A stretch of DNA of 64,000 nt. Origin: Antedon mediterranea. Taxonomy: Eukaryota > Echinodermata > Crinoidea > Comatulida > Antedonidae. The notes below the pieces were generated by a model. The model was not told the DNA's origin, searched no databases, and worked only from the letters and a program-made list of their open reading frames with translations. Shown here in pieces: positions 23,080 through 34,689 of this stretch (positions within the stretch are counted from its first letter, which is position 1; every line of letters starts with the position of its first letter). The translations under genes and the position numbers were made by a program. The DNA lies in assembly GCF_964355755.1 (NCBI RefSeq), contig NC_092676.1, positions 15,978,288-16,042,287 on the forward strand, given 5' to 3'.

Positions 23080-24882
23080 GGCCTGTTTCTGCTGCACAAA
23101 GTACCCTCAAAATACGGTATAAAAATACAGTATATTTTATACCGTATTTTTGGGTACCTGTTTCTGCTAGAAGTACTATCTTGGGTGGTTGTGTTAAAAT
23201 TCCTCTTTTTTACCAAACCTGCCGTTCCAGTGGCGGATCTAGAGGGGGTGAATAGGGTGGCTAGCCACCCCCCTTAATTCTCAAAAAAAAAAAAAAAAGA
23301 TGCAACCTAATCGCGATTGACCGTCGCTAGACGTGGATTAATCTTTTAATTAAGAAGAGTAGGCCTAGCTAGGCCCTACTAGAGCTAGGGTTAGCATTAA
23401 TAGTTGTGTGTAAATAGGCCTACACAGTGAAAGAGCTAAGAGTTCAATTAGGCCTACTATTATGAATTCAAGAGTTTAAAAAGAAAACACGATTTACAAT
23501 CTTCGGAAAATACCCATTTTCAAAACACACGCACTCCTAAAACTACCAGCGTCACGTTGTCAAGCTCGCTCCTCGTGTGAATGCTGACGTCATCACTCTC
23601 CAAAATACACCATTTTCCATTGCAGTTAATTTCCGCCGCCCTGGTCCGTGTGTGCACAAGCGTTAGCGTGGTATATTTACACCCCTGAGTGGAGTGTAAT
23701 ATCGGGAACTTTTTTCTCGCGCATGAAAGTTTTTTGTATAATATTATGGTATGCAGTATAAACGATAAAAATAAACGAGAAACATGGTGTTCTTTTATTA
23801 TTTTATAGGCATAAAATAAACATGAAATGTCTTGTATGTACACGGGACGGCCGAAAAAAGTATGTGGCGTATTTGGCGTTTTTTGATTTGTGTTATAGAC
23901 ACGGCGATTACTGCAATCATTGTATACCAAATTACATTGAGTTATTCACCCGGCTGTAGGGTATATATCTCTGAGGTTAACAGACCACCAAAACACGGTA
24001 CACAACACATGCACTCTATCGAGGCATTTTCGGAGTACCGCATTACCAAATGTTCATTTTGTTTGAAGGTTTTTCAATCAAAGTTTATTATTAGTTCGTC
24101 GAAAAAGATCCGTACAGTATTTAGGAAGGATGTATTTAAATTTACATTATGTAATATTTGTTATTAAGTGTGATGGAAACAGTTTCTCTAGCCTATTAAA
24201 CAGTGTGTAAGCATCTATTTTTTCAAAATTTTTTGGAGCCTCGGCAGGGGGACACCCCCTCCCAAACCCTCCCCCGCTCGGTGCTACGCACCTCGTTTCC
24301 CACTTTCGTGGCCACCCCCGCTCGTCAGATCCTAGATCCGCCACTGCGTTCGATTCCTCCAAAATGGGGACAAGTTATTCCTTCCTTGCCTGAATTAGAA
24401 TTTGTTATCTTTGGCAATGGTGTAGCCTGTGCTTTCACAGTCTCTGTCTGTTTTGTTTATTGACTTGTTTCAACGACAAGTTTGCACACCCCATACTCTC
24501 CTTTAATTTTTGCTAAATTTCTTTCTGATCTGGCTGTCCTGTTTGTTCCCTTTTAATTTTCTTGAAATCTTTGTTTCCCCAACAGATTATTTGCAAGTGT
24601 TGTGATGTTGTTCCTTACTTTTGTTGACTACTATAGGTTATCCATCCAATGTAAAAAGCTTACAGAAAATCAAAATATACAGTATTTTTTATTGGTAGTA
24701 GAAAAGGGTAACCAAAATATGTAACCAAAATACGGTATAAATTTATAAATACTGTATTTTATCCACAAATTTGATGGGGGAAAAACGGTATACAAAATAT
24801 GGTATATTTTTTATGAGCACCGTTTCCGCTGCAAAAAATATACCGTATACAGTATTAAAAAAATACCGTACAGAAACAGGCC
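23080..24882. mobile_element. ATACGGTAT-family transposon, copy 3, interrupted
   Basis: Ends GGCCTGTTTCTGCTGC and CAGAAACAGGCC are flanked by TACA on both sides (23076-23079 and 24883-24886). Subterminal ATACGGTAT words are present. A second element (23228-24346) is nested inside. After it, the family sequence resumes with 'aaaatggggacaa', matching 'aatggggacaa' at about 43083 of copy 2. The Myb-like ORF is not recognisable. Confidence 0.75.
23228..24346. mobile_element. nested DNA transposon with CAGTGGCGGATCTAG ends
   Basis: The left end is CAGTGGCGGATCTAG and the right end its complement CTAGATCCGCCACTG, a 15-bp perfect TIR. Both flanks carry CGTTC (23223-23227 and 24347-24351). CAGTGGCG-type ends are widespread in hAT-like elements, but the visible duplication is 5 bp and not 8, so the superfamily is uncertain. 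The 1.1-kb interior holds ORFs (e.g. 23520-23930, minus) without recognisable transposase motifs. Confidence 0.75.
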
Positions 24883-25696
24883 TACAAGAACTGAAGGATA
24901 TTTTGATTAGTGGTTCACTGGTGGTTTTATATCACCCACATATTTATTTTGAAATTAATTTTGGATGATGGATGAGTTTCTGTTTCTTTTGCTACGAACA
25001 GATTGAAACAATAAATGAATAAATTAGTAATTACCTACATTTTTTCTACAGAAATTGGATAAAATTCAAACACATACACTATTTAATATAAGGTTTACAG
25101 TACCTTGAAAGTAAAAGTGACACTTTTGACCACTCACTAACACCAGTTAATTGTTTGGGAGAAAACATCAGCATTGAAAACTAGTATTATTATTTGATGC
25201 CCTCCCAGTCATTTAGTAATAGATTTGGAAGATCTGACATTGACAAATTAATTAAACTATTACAATGCATTGATGTATAAACATGTATTGTAATATTTGT
25301 CTGTTTGACCTTTTGTTTTCATAGCTTTTATTATCATTTGTTGTATAATATAACTCTATTTCAAGAGTCTTGATGCCCAGGGGTGTTTAAATAGTTGAGG
25401 TCACTTGCACTATTTCCAGGTCAGTTTTAAATGTGTGGATGCCTGTTAAAATAATACAACCATATTGATATTGACTTCACTTGCTGTTTTATAATTGTAG
25501 AGCTTTAAAAAACAATTACCTCAGTAGTTTTTCCGCCTGACTACATATTATAGTTGGAATCATTATTCATAATGTTGAATATGTGTACTAAAACATATTT
25601 ATTTGTTTTATCTTTCTATTTTCATGAACTCGAACCTCCCTGTTTGAGCAGGTTTGCAAACCCCTGAATTATAGGGGACACTACCATCCCTTAACA
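24883..25696. other. no supported gene
   Basis: AT-rich non-coding sequence, no repeat ends seen. Confidence 0.4.
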
Positions 25697-25800
25697 TTTT
25701 GACTGCCCGAGGTTTTCCCACTAGAAACTGCCACTGCCTGCCAGCGTTTTTAGCCAATTTTAATGTTTTTACTAAAACCTAAATAATCCATTTTTGTATT
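25697..25800. mobile_element. solo end of the 14679-15725 transposon family
   Basis: 'ttaacattttgactgcc' followed by 'gaggttttcc', 'tagaaactgcca' and 'gccagcgttt' matches the reverse complement of the right end of the TTAA element at 15660-15729. Only about 100 bp is conserved. Confidence 0.65.
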
Positions 25801-26153
25801 AATAGCGATTTACATAATCATTATTATTTGGTCTTTTTTGTTGTTTTTGTGATGGGAAAAATAGGGGTTGAATCAACCAATTGGCACACTCAAAGGTGTC
25901 GTCGTCACCTTAATTAATAAGGGGGCCTCTGTATGTATGGGTTGGCCGTAGTCGTAACAAATATTTCCCCCTGTTTGACCATTAATGAGGGTATCCCCTG
26001 AATAGGGGTGTACCAAATGAGGGGTTCAAATGTAGTGTGATGGTCTTTGTTAATTTGTCTGTTTTTGTGTATATTTCTTATCTTTTAGACTCAATCAGCA
26101 TTTTTTTCGTATACAGGTACTTTACATATAATACGAAACAATTTAGTACTTAC

Positions 26154-26453
26154 CAAAGTTTGCTTTCCATCTGGTAAAGTTGCGCTTACAGAAAATGAAT
26201 TGGCAGAGGCCGAAGCAGAGCGTACTCTTCTTTTGCTTCCAAACTTAGTATGTGATGGCAGTTTCTGCCAATCATCAAAGCAGGTATTGTCATCCTCATC
26301 AAATAGATCAATATCATCCAGTTCAAGTCTGTGAAGTGCTTTTGTATCAGATTCTGATTGTGTTCGTTGTCTCTGTTTGCCTGTTCGGACAAACAGTCCT
26401 CTCATTGAGCCTAGCATCGGCTTGGCTTTCTCAACTGGTTTGCTTGTGGGCAT
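26154..26453 (-). CDS. coding exon of an unrecognised gene (N-terminal)
   Basis: ATG at 26453 opens a frame starting MPTSKPVEKAKPMLGSMRGL. At 26154 the frame meets a strong donor (G|GTAAGT on the minus strand, GT at 26153-26152), so the exon encodes 100 residues and the downstream codons to 26091 are intron read-through. The protein part is Ser/Arg-rich (KRRVRSASASANSFSVSATL) with an acidic patch (LDDIDLFDEDD). It looks disordered and rich in potential phosphosites. Upstream, an acceptor-like 'atattcag' lies about 25 bp before the ATG, so a 5' UTR exon is likely. I do not recognise the family. Later exons must lie at lower coordinates or beyond the left edge. Confidence 0.6.
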
Positions 26454-27031
26454 GGTTCACTGGCATTCTATTATCACTGAATATTATACATAACTCTTCA
26501 ATTCATGGATATTCTTTAAAAATAAACAAAATGATTTTTCATTTTAAGCAATCTAGCAAATTATTACCTTAATTTATCATTCTATTGAAAGATAGTCTAG
26601 AATAAATTATACATATAGTTATCTATACACCTTTTAATTTTAAAAGAAACAATCCTTGGTGAATAGACAGGAAAGGCAGGATGCAAAAAAGAAAAAGTAC
26701 ATATGCTTTATAGTGTTAGTTAGTATAGAAACGTGGTGCGGGTTGTAACTATTTTGCTTTGTTGGGGGTTACCCATAATTTTAGTCCCAATTTTGCTAAT
26801 TTCTATGTATTTATGTAGTATTTATCTCCATTCCCATAATTAAATTTTCATCATGATGGTTATGTGTGCATTCCTTATATATAATAATACCTGCCAACTT
26901 TTTCAGTCGAAAATGTGTGAGACAATAAATAACTGAAAATGTATGTTTTTTTGCTGTGCCTAGTATTTAGGTATTTAGTATTTAGTAATTAGGCCTACCT
27001 AGTATATTAAAATTATTATTATTAAACAAGT

Positions 27032-27948
27032 GGTACTGTCACACCAAAATCAGTCCGGGCCAAAATCGGTCCGGCGGACCAGTTTTGGCTGCCAAAATCA
27101 GTCCGGGGGACCATTTATGGCTGCCAAAACCTGTCCGGCCGGACCAATTTTGGCCGCCAAAACTGGGCCGGCCTGGATGAAATCGGTCCGGGCAGTAGGA
27201 CTGTTTTTGGCCGCCAAATATGGTCCGGTCTTACAAATATATGGTGCGCAAAATGAGTCATAATGTATATATCATTAAAAAAAAGGCCATGAATAGTCAT
27301 TATATTGAAAACTATGGGGTTTTATTTGTTATTTTAATATTATAAATTAAGCCTGTTTTTTTAATTCTCATTATTAGTAATAACTCATCAATAATAAGTA
27401 CTAAATGTTAGGCTTTTTGTATACAATGTATCTCTGCCTGTTTTTAATCCATTTTGTTCTTTTTTAACATCTTTCCCCATGATGTTAAAAACAATTTAAT
27501 TTATTAATTATTTATGGTTAATCAATCAACATATCAATTCAATACAATTATTAGAAAAAAATTATCCAATATTGATTAGGCTGAGGAAGGAAAAAGGCCT
27601 CAATCATAAATCAAATCTAGCTGGCAATATCAGCGTCTCATACCTGTTCATGTGAGTGTGTGGCAGGCCGAAATATGAGTGAACACCTAAGTCATGTTTT
27701 TAGATAAAATACATTTATTTATAGTATTTATCCGACAAGATAACTTACTAATATATATCATGGGATATTTTTCTAGCCATAAACAACTTAAAACAGCATC
27801 ATATGCCTAGTAATTCAATTAAAATCGACAGAAGAAAAGCCCGGACCGATTTTGGCAGTGGCGGACTGCTTTTGGCCACAATTTTAGAGCCAAAACTGGT
27901 CCGGCCGGACCGATTTTGGCCCCAGACCATATTTATTGTGACAGTACC
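27032..27948. mobile_element. DNA transposon with GGTCCGG subterminal repeats
   Basis: The ends are GGTACTGTCACA (27032-27043) and its complement TGTGACAGTACC (27937-27948). Inside both ends there are many 'ccaaaatcggtccgg' units, directed inwards on the left and inverted on the right, including the perfect 12-bp palindrome GTCCGGCCGGAC. No transposase ORF. I could not define the target duplication. Confidence 0.75.
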
Positions 27949-28004
27949 GTATTTTTTGATGGATTTTAAGCAGTGATTTTTGTAATTTTTTTCAATCATA
28001 CAGC

Positions 28005-28215
28005 CTACCTCCTAGCTGGGCTAGTACTAGGCTAGGCCTAGTAGTACAGTAGGCCTAGCTAGGCCTAGGGCTAGTAGTAAGGGATACTAAAAAGGCCTAG
28101 GCCTAGCTAGCTAGGCCTAATTTTTATTAATATTATTTTATTAACTAAAACCTTGATTTCAACCATTTTAGGCCATCCTAGCCTACTGTAGTTAGGTCTA
28201 GGCCTGGGCCTATAT
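28005..28215. repeat. AGGCCT-palindrome cluster
   Basis: About ten overlapping TAGGCCTA/CTAGGCCTAG words lie within 200 bp. Low-complexity sequence of the same kind as 34690-35420. Confidence 0.7.
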
Positions 28216-29870
28216 GCATCTGAAATTATAAGAATATAATATGTTCAAGGACTTACCAAAAAAAGTACAGCAAATCATTTTTCATCAAGGGAAGTAGTCT
28301 AAGCCTAGGCCAAGCCTAACAACATGGTTTGATGCTGTTTTACGAGGACAAGTACCGCACACATTGCACGTGTAGTGCAATCCACACTCACACACTGCTG
28401 CTGCATGCACTGATAGTTTTGACTCAGCCGCCGAAAAAACTTTGTGAACACGCATGGTGGCGCTATTGCATTTTTTGTCATCATCTGTCTAAAAAAGTGT
28501 GCACGATCCACACGTACACACGTCACACACACACAACAAAACGAAGATTTAAAGTTCTCGCAATTACTACCGCCGCAATTATTACCACACAAAACATTGA
28601 ATGTCATATAGCATTAAAGAATTAACTATTTAATGGATTTAAGTAATAACCAGTCAATGACGAGTTTGAACATGACTCAGCCGCCGCGCAAACTTTGATA
28701 ACATGATGCAGAGCAGTGTTCTACTACAGAGCTACAGTATTATAATATATAATAATATACCTAAATAAATTCCTGTCATTTGATTGGACGATTGTGGGTC
28801 ACATGGCGTGCAATAGTACGCACTATTTACGCACTATCAGACGATCGTTTAATAGTACTTTTTTGTGTACGAAAAAAATCTTTTCGCGTACTCTATATTT
28901 GTTTTGAAATACAACAGCGCCACATATTTTGTATTTTAGCCGCGAAAATTGAATGTTATTACTGGTTTCGCGGTGGTAGTACATTTTTAGATTTGCAAAT
29001 TAGCTTTAGATCGTTTGTATGATTTTGCTATTATTTGTAAATTACACTCATAAACATTCATTATTTGTATAAATTGCTCTGGTAGGCCTACTGTATGTAT
29101 TTTTATCATCAGAGACAAACAAAAATCAAGATCCACTGATTACATCGTAGGCCTAAATAAAAAAAAATAAACAACATGGTATCCAATGGTGGTTTTCGTT
29201 AACCACCAGTCAGGTCATTGTTTCAGCTTCTACCTTTTTTCGTAATATTCTGTTTTTTTTACTTAAATATTATTTAGATTTTTAACACATCATACTTATA
29301 TTAATACTATCAACCCATTGAACATTATTTATATTAAATCATCATTTAGGTATATTTATTCATAAAAAGACATCAAAATACAACGGCAGCCAAAAGGCTG
29401 AAAAGTAGTATTTTACAAAATTTGATAAAAATATATAAATACATTATGTATAAAAGGTAAAACTAGTTTAAAAAAAAAAAATAATAATAATTTACCACAT
29501 TAAAATCATATTTATATATTCTGTCTATCACATTACAGTGATGCTAACAAATTGTAATATATATAACAGTCATCTATAACGACATATCTATCTATATTTC
29601 CCCCTTAATTTGTTTAGTTATCTTTCCTTATCTATCATAAATTATAACACATATATATATCATATAACATGTTTTTATATTTTTAATATCACAATATAAA
29701 TTATCACATTGTAACCTTTACATTTTAGCATACAGTATCTCCATATTTGTTTCTCTCTTTAAGGTCTTCACTCACTTTATTTCAGTATAACAAAACGATC
29801 TAACATAAAAGGTTTGATCATTTTCTTAATGAATATATTTATAACTTTAAGATAAAATCTAATGACAAAA
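28216..29870. other. non-coding; CpG-richer patch, possible promoter
   Basis: 28270-28990 is richer in CpG and less AT-rich than its surroundings and contains two copies of 'gactcagccgccg' (about 28421 and 28674). It could be a promoter for the minus-strand exon at 26453, but no TATA box or transcript start is evident. 29000-29870 is AT-rich with nothing recognisable. Confidence 0.3.
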
Positions 29871-29879
29871 AAGATCGAC

Positions 29880-30105
29880 GTTTCGGAGCCATCATGGAAC
29901 CAATTCTCAATAACAAAGAGTGTTTCCAATCTATCAAATGTCGGGGTAACACTGGTGTTTTGGCAAAGTTTGAATCTGAGCAGGCCTGTCGATTTTCTAC
30001 AACTTTGCCAAAACATCGGTGTTACCCCGACATTTGCTAGATTGGATCATAACAAATCCAATAGATGGAAGAATTATTTTGTTCTTGAGAATGGTTTCAT
30101 CTATT
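29880..30105. repeat. imperfect long inverted repeat
   Basis: 'ccaatctatcaaatgtcggg' at about 29928 and the following 'gtaacactggtgttttggca' reappear inverted at about 29998-30045. The outer arms ('accaattctcaataaca' versus 'tgttcttgagaatggtt') also match. Arms are about 95 bp with a spacer of about 30 bp, enough to fold into a hairpin RNA. Confidence 0.75.
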
Positions 30106-30120
30106 AATTGTCTTAAAGTT

Positions 30121-31413
30121 CAGGGGTGGCGCCAGGATCTTCCCGACGCGGGGGCTACATTCCCCGACGAGGGGGCTATGCGAGCGAAGCGAGCATCACT
30201 AGGCTGGGGGCCAGGGGGCCGCCAAGGGCCCCGGTGGGGGTCGAGGGGGCGAAGCCCCCGGAAGCAACGCGTTCTAGCGTCATTTGAGGTCATTTTAATC
30301 AGATTTAGGGTAGCCATTTTTTCCATTTTTTATAATGCATAAATAAAATACTGCGTGCAAAAAAACGATGCGCGATGACTGTTTCAATCCATATTTTTCA
30401 ATTTAAAAAATAAAAGTTCAAAGAAAATTTAGAAAAATAGAGTTGGAGGTACTTATTATACTTCAAAACATGAAACAAAATATATAAGTTCCTCAGTATC
30501 AAGGTTGTGACTGAGCTAAGAAATGTTTGAAAAATAGAGATGTTAGGTCCCGGAAAATGGACTTCTTGTACTTCGAAATATGACCAGCTTTATTGTTGGG
30601 GCTGAGCTAAGAAACTGTTTAAAACTAGAGCTGCAGGTCTTCAAAAAATTGCATTTTATACGTTGGAAACATCAGGCCTAGAGGCTTAAAAAACGCAAGC
30701 GTAGACCTTTTTCAGTCGGGGAAATAAGTTTATTCCTCCCAAGTGTATGCGTGCGTACCATCTGGACTTCCGAGTGGTGAGAAATTCATGACATACAGGA
30801 CATTGAAAATGTAATAACTTAGCTATAATAAGATGTTGGCTAAGCGAAAATGGCATGTTTTTTGTTTAGTAATGGATGAAAAATTTATTTTAGGTGCCCC
30901 ACGGTACAGAAGGTTACTTGTAAATTAAAAAAATTGGTGAACATACGAACAATTAATTCGTTTTTGCTGTAGTGTAGCGTACGTCGACGCAGTACACGAC
31001 GTAACCGTCAGTAAACTTCGCCTGGAAAATAACTACAGTACACATTTTGGTCCCTGGATGGACCATGATATCACGCGTCTCGACCCAACGTTGAACGATT
31101 CGTATACAAAGGGATACCGCCAGACAAGTGCGAACCTAGCTAATGTTTAGTAGTAAGTTAGATCGCTGGCAATAAATGAATGCATAAAAGTGCATAATAG
31201 CTCTCTGACGTACTCTTACGGTCAATGGAACGTCGTGGTTTTCTAGGCGCTGAAGCTATATGAAGTGAACGCGAACGTTTTTTACTGTATATTATATTCC
31301 CCGACAAAAAGTACCCGTGTTCCCCGACGGGGGGGGGGGGGGGGGGGGGCTAGGCTTCTCGACGAGGGGGCTAGAGCCCCCGTAGCCCCCCCCCCCCGCT
31401 GGCGCCACCACTG
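30121..31413. mobile_element. hAT-like DNA transposon with 8-bp target duplication
   Basis: It starts CAGGGGTGGCGCCAG and ends CTGGCGCCACCACTG. The flanks are a perfect 8-bp direct repeat TTAAAGTT (30113-30120 and 31414-31421). An 8-bp duplication and a CAG-N-G TIR are hallmarks of hAT elements. The ends are GC-rich, including a 20-plus G tract at about 31331-31350 and a C tract near 31386-31397. No transposase ORF in 1293 bp, so it is non-autonomous. Confidence 0.88.
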
Positions 31414-32010
31414 TTAAAGTTAAGTTATTCGTAATATATTTTTAGTGCATAATTATAATTTCTTCTGACAATTGTTCAACTTTGATAATTTTTGCTTCTA
31501 ATAATTTATATAGGCATAGGCAAATCCACTTTATATATACCAATTTTTGTTAAAGAATGCTTATAGTTTTTAATAATTATTACGGTTAATGTTATTGTTA
31601 TGAAGAAATTATTTTTTAAAGTTGTATTATAGTCCCTCAAAAGTATAATTAATGAAGATTAATCAAAATCAGACTTGTAATTATTTTGCTTTAAATTGCA
31701 GTTTTTAAAGATGTATTGTCCCCCTGAAAACATTTTTTTTTTTAATATTTTTGTTGAATAGGCCATTTTAATTGCACATAAAAGTTATTCACTTTGAACT
31801 GAAATTGGATCGAAAAAAAAAATGTTTTACTCGAGAAAATCGTAATTTAAAGCAAAAATTAACCAACCGGAAGCTATTTGTCTGGAAGACAAACGTGTTC
31901 CGGTTTAATTTAACCCTTGACCTGAGTTAGCTCATAAATATTCATATTGTATGGATACATCTTGTGGATGATGGTTCTCTCAACAAACAGCCAACAACGC
32001 GACGATAGCA

Positions 32011-32132
32011 ATGCATAGAGAGAGTCGAGTAGTGACGCGAGACGATCTTGAAGAAAACACGAAAACTATAGCTAGCAGAATACTAAGTAGAACTGCAGTT
32101 GGTAACTTTGATGTTGAATCTTATTCATTTAG
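32011..32132 (+). CDS. exon-like ORF ending at a splice donor
   Basis: ATG at 32011 follows an in-frame TGA and opens 40 codons (MHRESRVVTRDDLEENTKTI at the start), rich in charged residues and unlike AT-rich noise. It ends exactly at AG|GTGAGT (donor GT at 32133-32134). A good acceptor ('cttcttttttttcag') lies at 32582-32597; joined there, the frame would stop after two codons. The true downstream exon is therefore unknown. No family recognised. Confidence 0.3.
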
Positions 32133-33496
32133 GTGAGTTTTTGTTTCGCTAGCAGGAGAGGCCTAGCTAGGCCTAGGCCCGAGTTTTCTGCTACTGTATA
32201 CTAGTCTACTACATACTAGTAGGCCTAGTACTAACTAGCACAACCACATGGCAGGCAGTCTCGAGTAGCCTTACTGCTGCCTCCTGTTTCTATAAGTAGA
32301 GGTAGTAGGCCTAGGCTAGGCAGTACACTACTAGCTAGGGCTAGACCACCACCAGGAGGGATGTATTTTTTTTTTATAATTTTGTTTGGCATCCTGATAA
32401 ATTGGTTTAATTTGTTAGGATTTCAACTATCTATTCTGCAGAGAAAATTACCAAATAAATCTAAATATTGTTTTGAATGTTTACTGTACAGTATTTTAAA
32501 AATATTTTCTGCATCAAATGCAATAGGTTCAAATCAACATTTGCACAATTAACCATTTTATGCAGATATTTGACACAATTTTCTTCTTTTTTTTCAGGTA
32601 TTAACATTGATTGAACAATAAGAGCAAGTGAAGTAGTGAGAAACACAAAATGTATCGGCAACATTCACAATTTATTGAAACATTTCTTACTATTAAAATG
32701 ACACTTTGTAATGGATATGAGCGATCTTAGAAGACTATAGCTGCCGTAATTACTGCCACAATCAACACATTGATATTAGTAGACAAATTGACACAAAAAA
32801 CAATACAGGAATTCAATAAGATATACTGTAACTGTATATAGGCCTATATATATTTTTTATTAACTCCTTTTGCAATGTAATATTTACAGTAACATTATGA
32901 AGTGTAAGTAAAATTGAAGAATTTATTCTGTGTACTGTTGTAGTAGTATTTTTTATTTATTGAATGTTATGTTTACAAAATAATATACTGTACAAATATT
33001 ATTGCTTTATAAAAAAAATTATACAACATTTTACAAGCTGAACAGGAACATATTGGCCGAATGCAGCATCACAAATATTTTTCTTGCAATATCCAATCAT
33101 ATACAGAGTCTATCATCAGTTGTCTTTATGAAGTACAAATGTGACCTCTGTTCCAGTCTTCATCAGCTCAACGTCTTTAAATAAAAATGTTTAAATAATG
33201 ATGTATAAATAAGTTAAATATTTCACAAAATCTAAAGTTTTTAATTTCGGCAAAGTACGAAAACCTGGAATTTGGTATTTATAAATAGGTCTAGATCATG
33301 CACATTTAGTGCAAAATGTGGGCTAGTGAAATTGCTTGCTTTGACAAATAAGTACACTAACTTTCTACGGTAAAACACATTACAACTAAGACTTAATAAA
33401 GAGAAAACAAATATTTGACTTACTACAGTACAGAGTTACATGGTAAAGAACAGTAGTTTGTGTGGTAAAATGGCTAAGCTGGCTTTTCCCCTCTGT

Positions 33497-34031
33497 CTAC
33501 TTGTACAGTGCTGCTGGAGGAAGGTTCTCAACTTCAGGCTTGTAAGTTGTATTGTAACCATTTTCCCTGAAAAAATGTTTGTTTTATTTTTATCATAAAA
33601 ACTAGTTAAACAAGATTCAACTGTAAATTATGTATATGGTACAGCAGGCTGGCTGTATTTTCGGATTGATGGCCTAGCCTAGGCCAGTCTATGAAGAGTA
33701 CAATGTATAGGGCCTAGCTGGGCATTTTCTGCAGAGACCCGATTGTCCCAGCAGCCTGCCTCCTCTACTACTACTACTACTAGCCTAGGCCTATGCATGT
33801 ATTATTCTAGGCCTAGCCCTGAAAAAATCCCAGGCTAAGTTAATTAATTACCTTCCTGTTATTACAAACGTCTGTCTAGTTTGCGTTATATATATAATTA
33901 TTATATTTAAAATAACCGTCTAGGCCTACTTACCGACAAATTAACAGCTTAGCTTTACATACGATCAGGGGAAACCCCCAGTCGAGTCGCGTCGATCTGG
34001 CTGTGGGTGTTGTGTACACAACGTGCATCAT
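33497..34031 (-). CDS. possible two-exon small ORF
   Basis: A terminal exon at 33566-33497 follows a good acceptor ('acattttttcag') and encodes ENGYNTTYKPEVENLPPAAL...stop, which looks like a natural protein end. The nearest upstream donor on the strand is CG|GTAAGTAGG (exon end 33934). Joining the two keeps a frame open from ATG at 34031, giving about 55 residues. The N-terminal half does not look like a known protein, so the real upstream exon may be different. Not recognised. Confidence 0.3.
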
Positions 34032-34301
34032 CCATGTTTGTTAGATCAGATCCCAGCTGTGTCGATGCTCATTAACATATCATGCATATTTATGAGTTAG
34101 CTCTATCGGCCTAAATTTTGAGCTGACAAGTTGGGAAAATTGATTAACTTATTTTGCTTTTTTCTTAGCGAAATTAATAATTTTTTTCGGATTTTTTTTC
34201 GGCGAAAGTGAACAACTTTATTATAGCTACAATATGGTCTATTCAAAATTTGATTTAATTGATCTTCATTTTTCATGTTTTGGGGGACAATACAACTTTA
34301 A

Positions 34302-34689
34302 AGGTAATTTTTTTTCGATCTAATTTTTGGTCAAATCAAAGTAAAGCCAACGCCGGAAGGCAAAGATAGTGTGTGAGTAGGGTTAAGGCAGAAACTATAG
34401 AGGGCTTGAATCCATACATGAATATTCATGATGTGACAGAAAACCCGGCGGGCCAGCTTTTCCACGAAAAACGTACGACACGCGCGTACCGTACGCGTAT
34501 GATCATCACAAAACTTTTTGTGCCAATCATATCACACCAAAAATCGAGGCGAGAAAATGGTTGTTTGTTGCATGCTTTAGTTTTACTTTTTTTTTATACC
34601 GTATCTTTTTAAAATTGTTCATTCCTAATCGTAAGTACCTACCACCATATTTAATTAATAAATTAATAAATTAAATTGTTGTAGTCCTT
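34302..34689. other. no supported gene
   Basis: A short ORF (34373-34612) without recognisable features. CpG-containing words around 34440-34500. Confidence 0.35.

Larger units (their letters stand above)
31710..34297. mobile_element. 2.6-kb TTAA-flanked element with long TIRs
   Basis: The left end is TTAA|AGATGTATTGTCCCCC and the right end GGGGGACAATACAACT|TTAA (34298-34301). Inverted similarity extends inwards for about 250-330 bp ('gagttagctcataaatattcat' against 'atgcatatttatgagttagct'). The same ends occur on the 441-bp MITE at 38820-39260, so this is a long member or a MITE with captured sequence. The 2-kb interior contains exon-like pieces on both strands (32011-32132, 33497-33566) and AGGCCT clusters, but no transposase motif. 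Confidence 0.6.

Noticed and set aside
23520-23930. 136-codon minus-strand ORF inside the nested transposon
   Set aside because: No transposase motif. Composition matches its surroundings, and the opposite strand has a similar-length ORF.
28305-28625. Overlapping ORFs of about 100 codons on both strands
   Set aside because: A CpG/CA-rich patch gives long frames on both strands. Neither has family features.
30019-30342. ORFs rich in Gly/Arg/Pro at the left end of the hAT-like element
   Set aside because: They derive from the GC-rich terminal sequence of the transposon.
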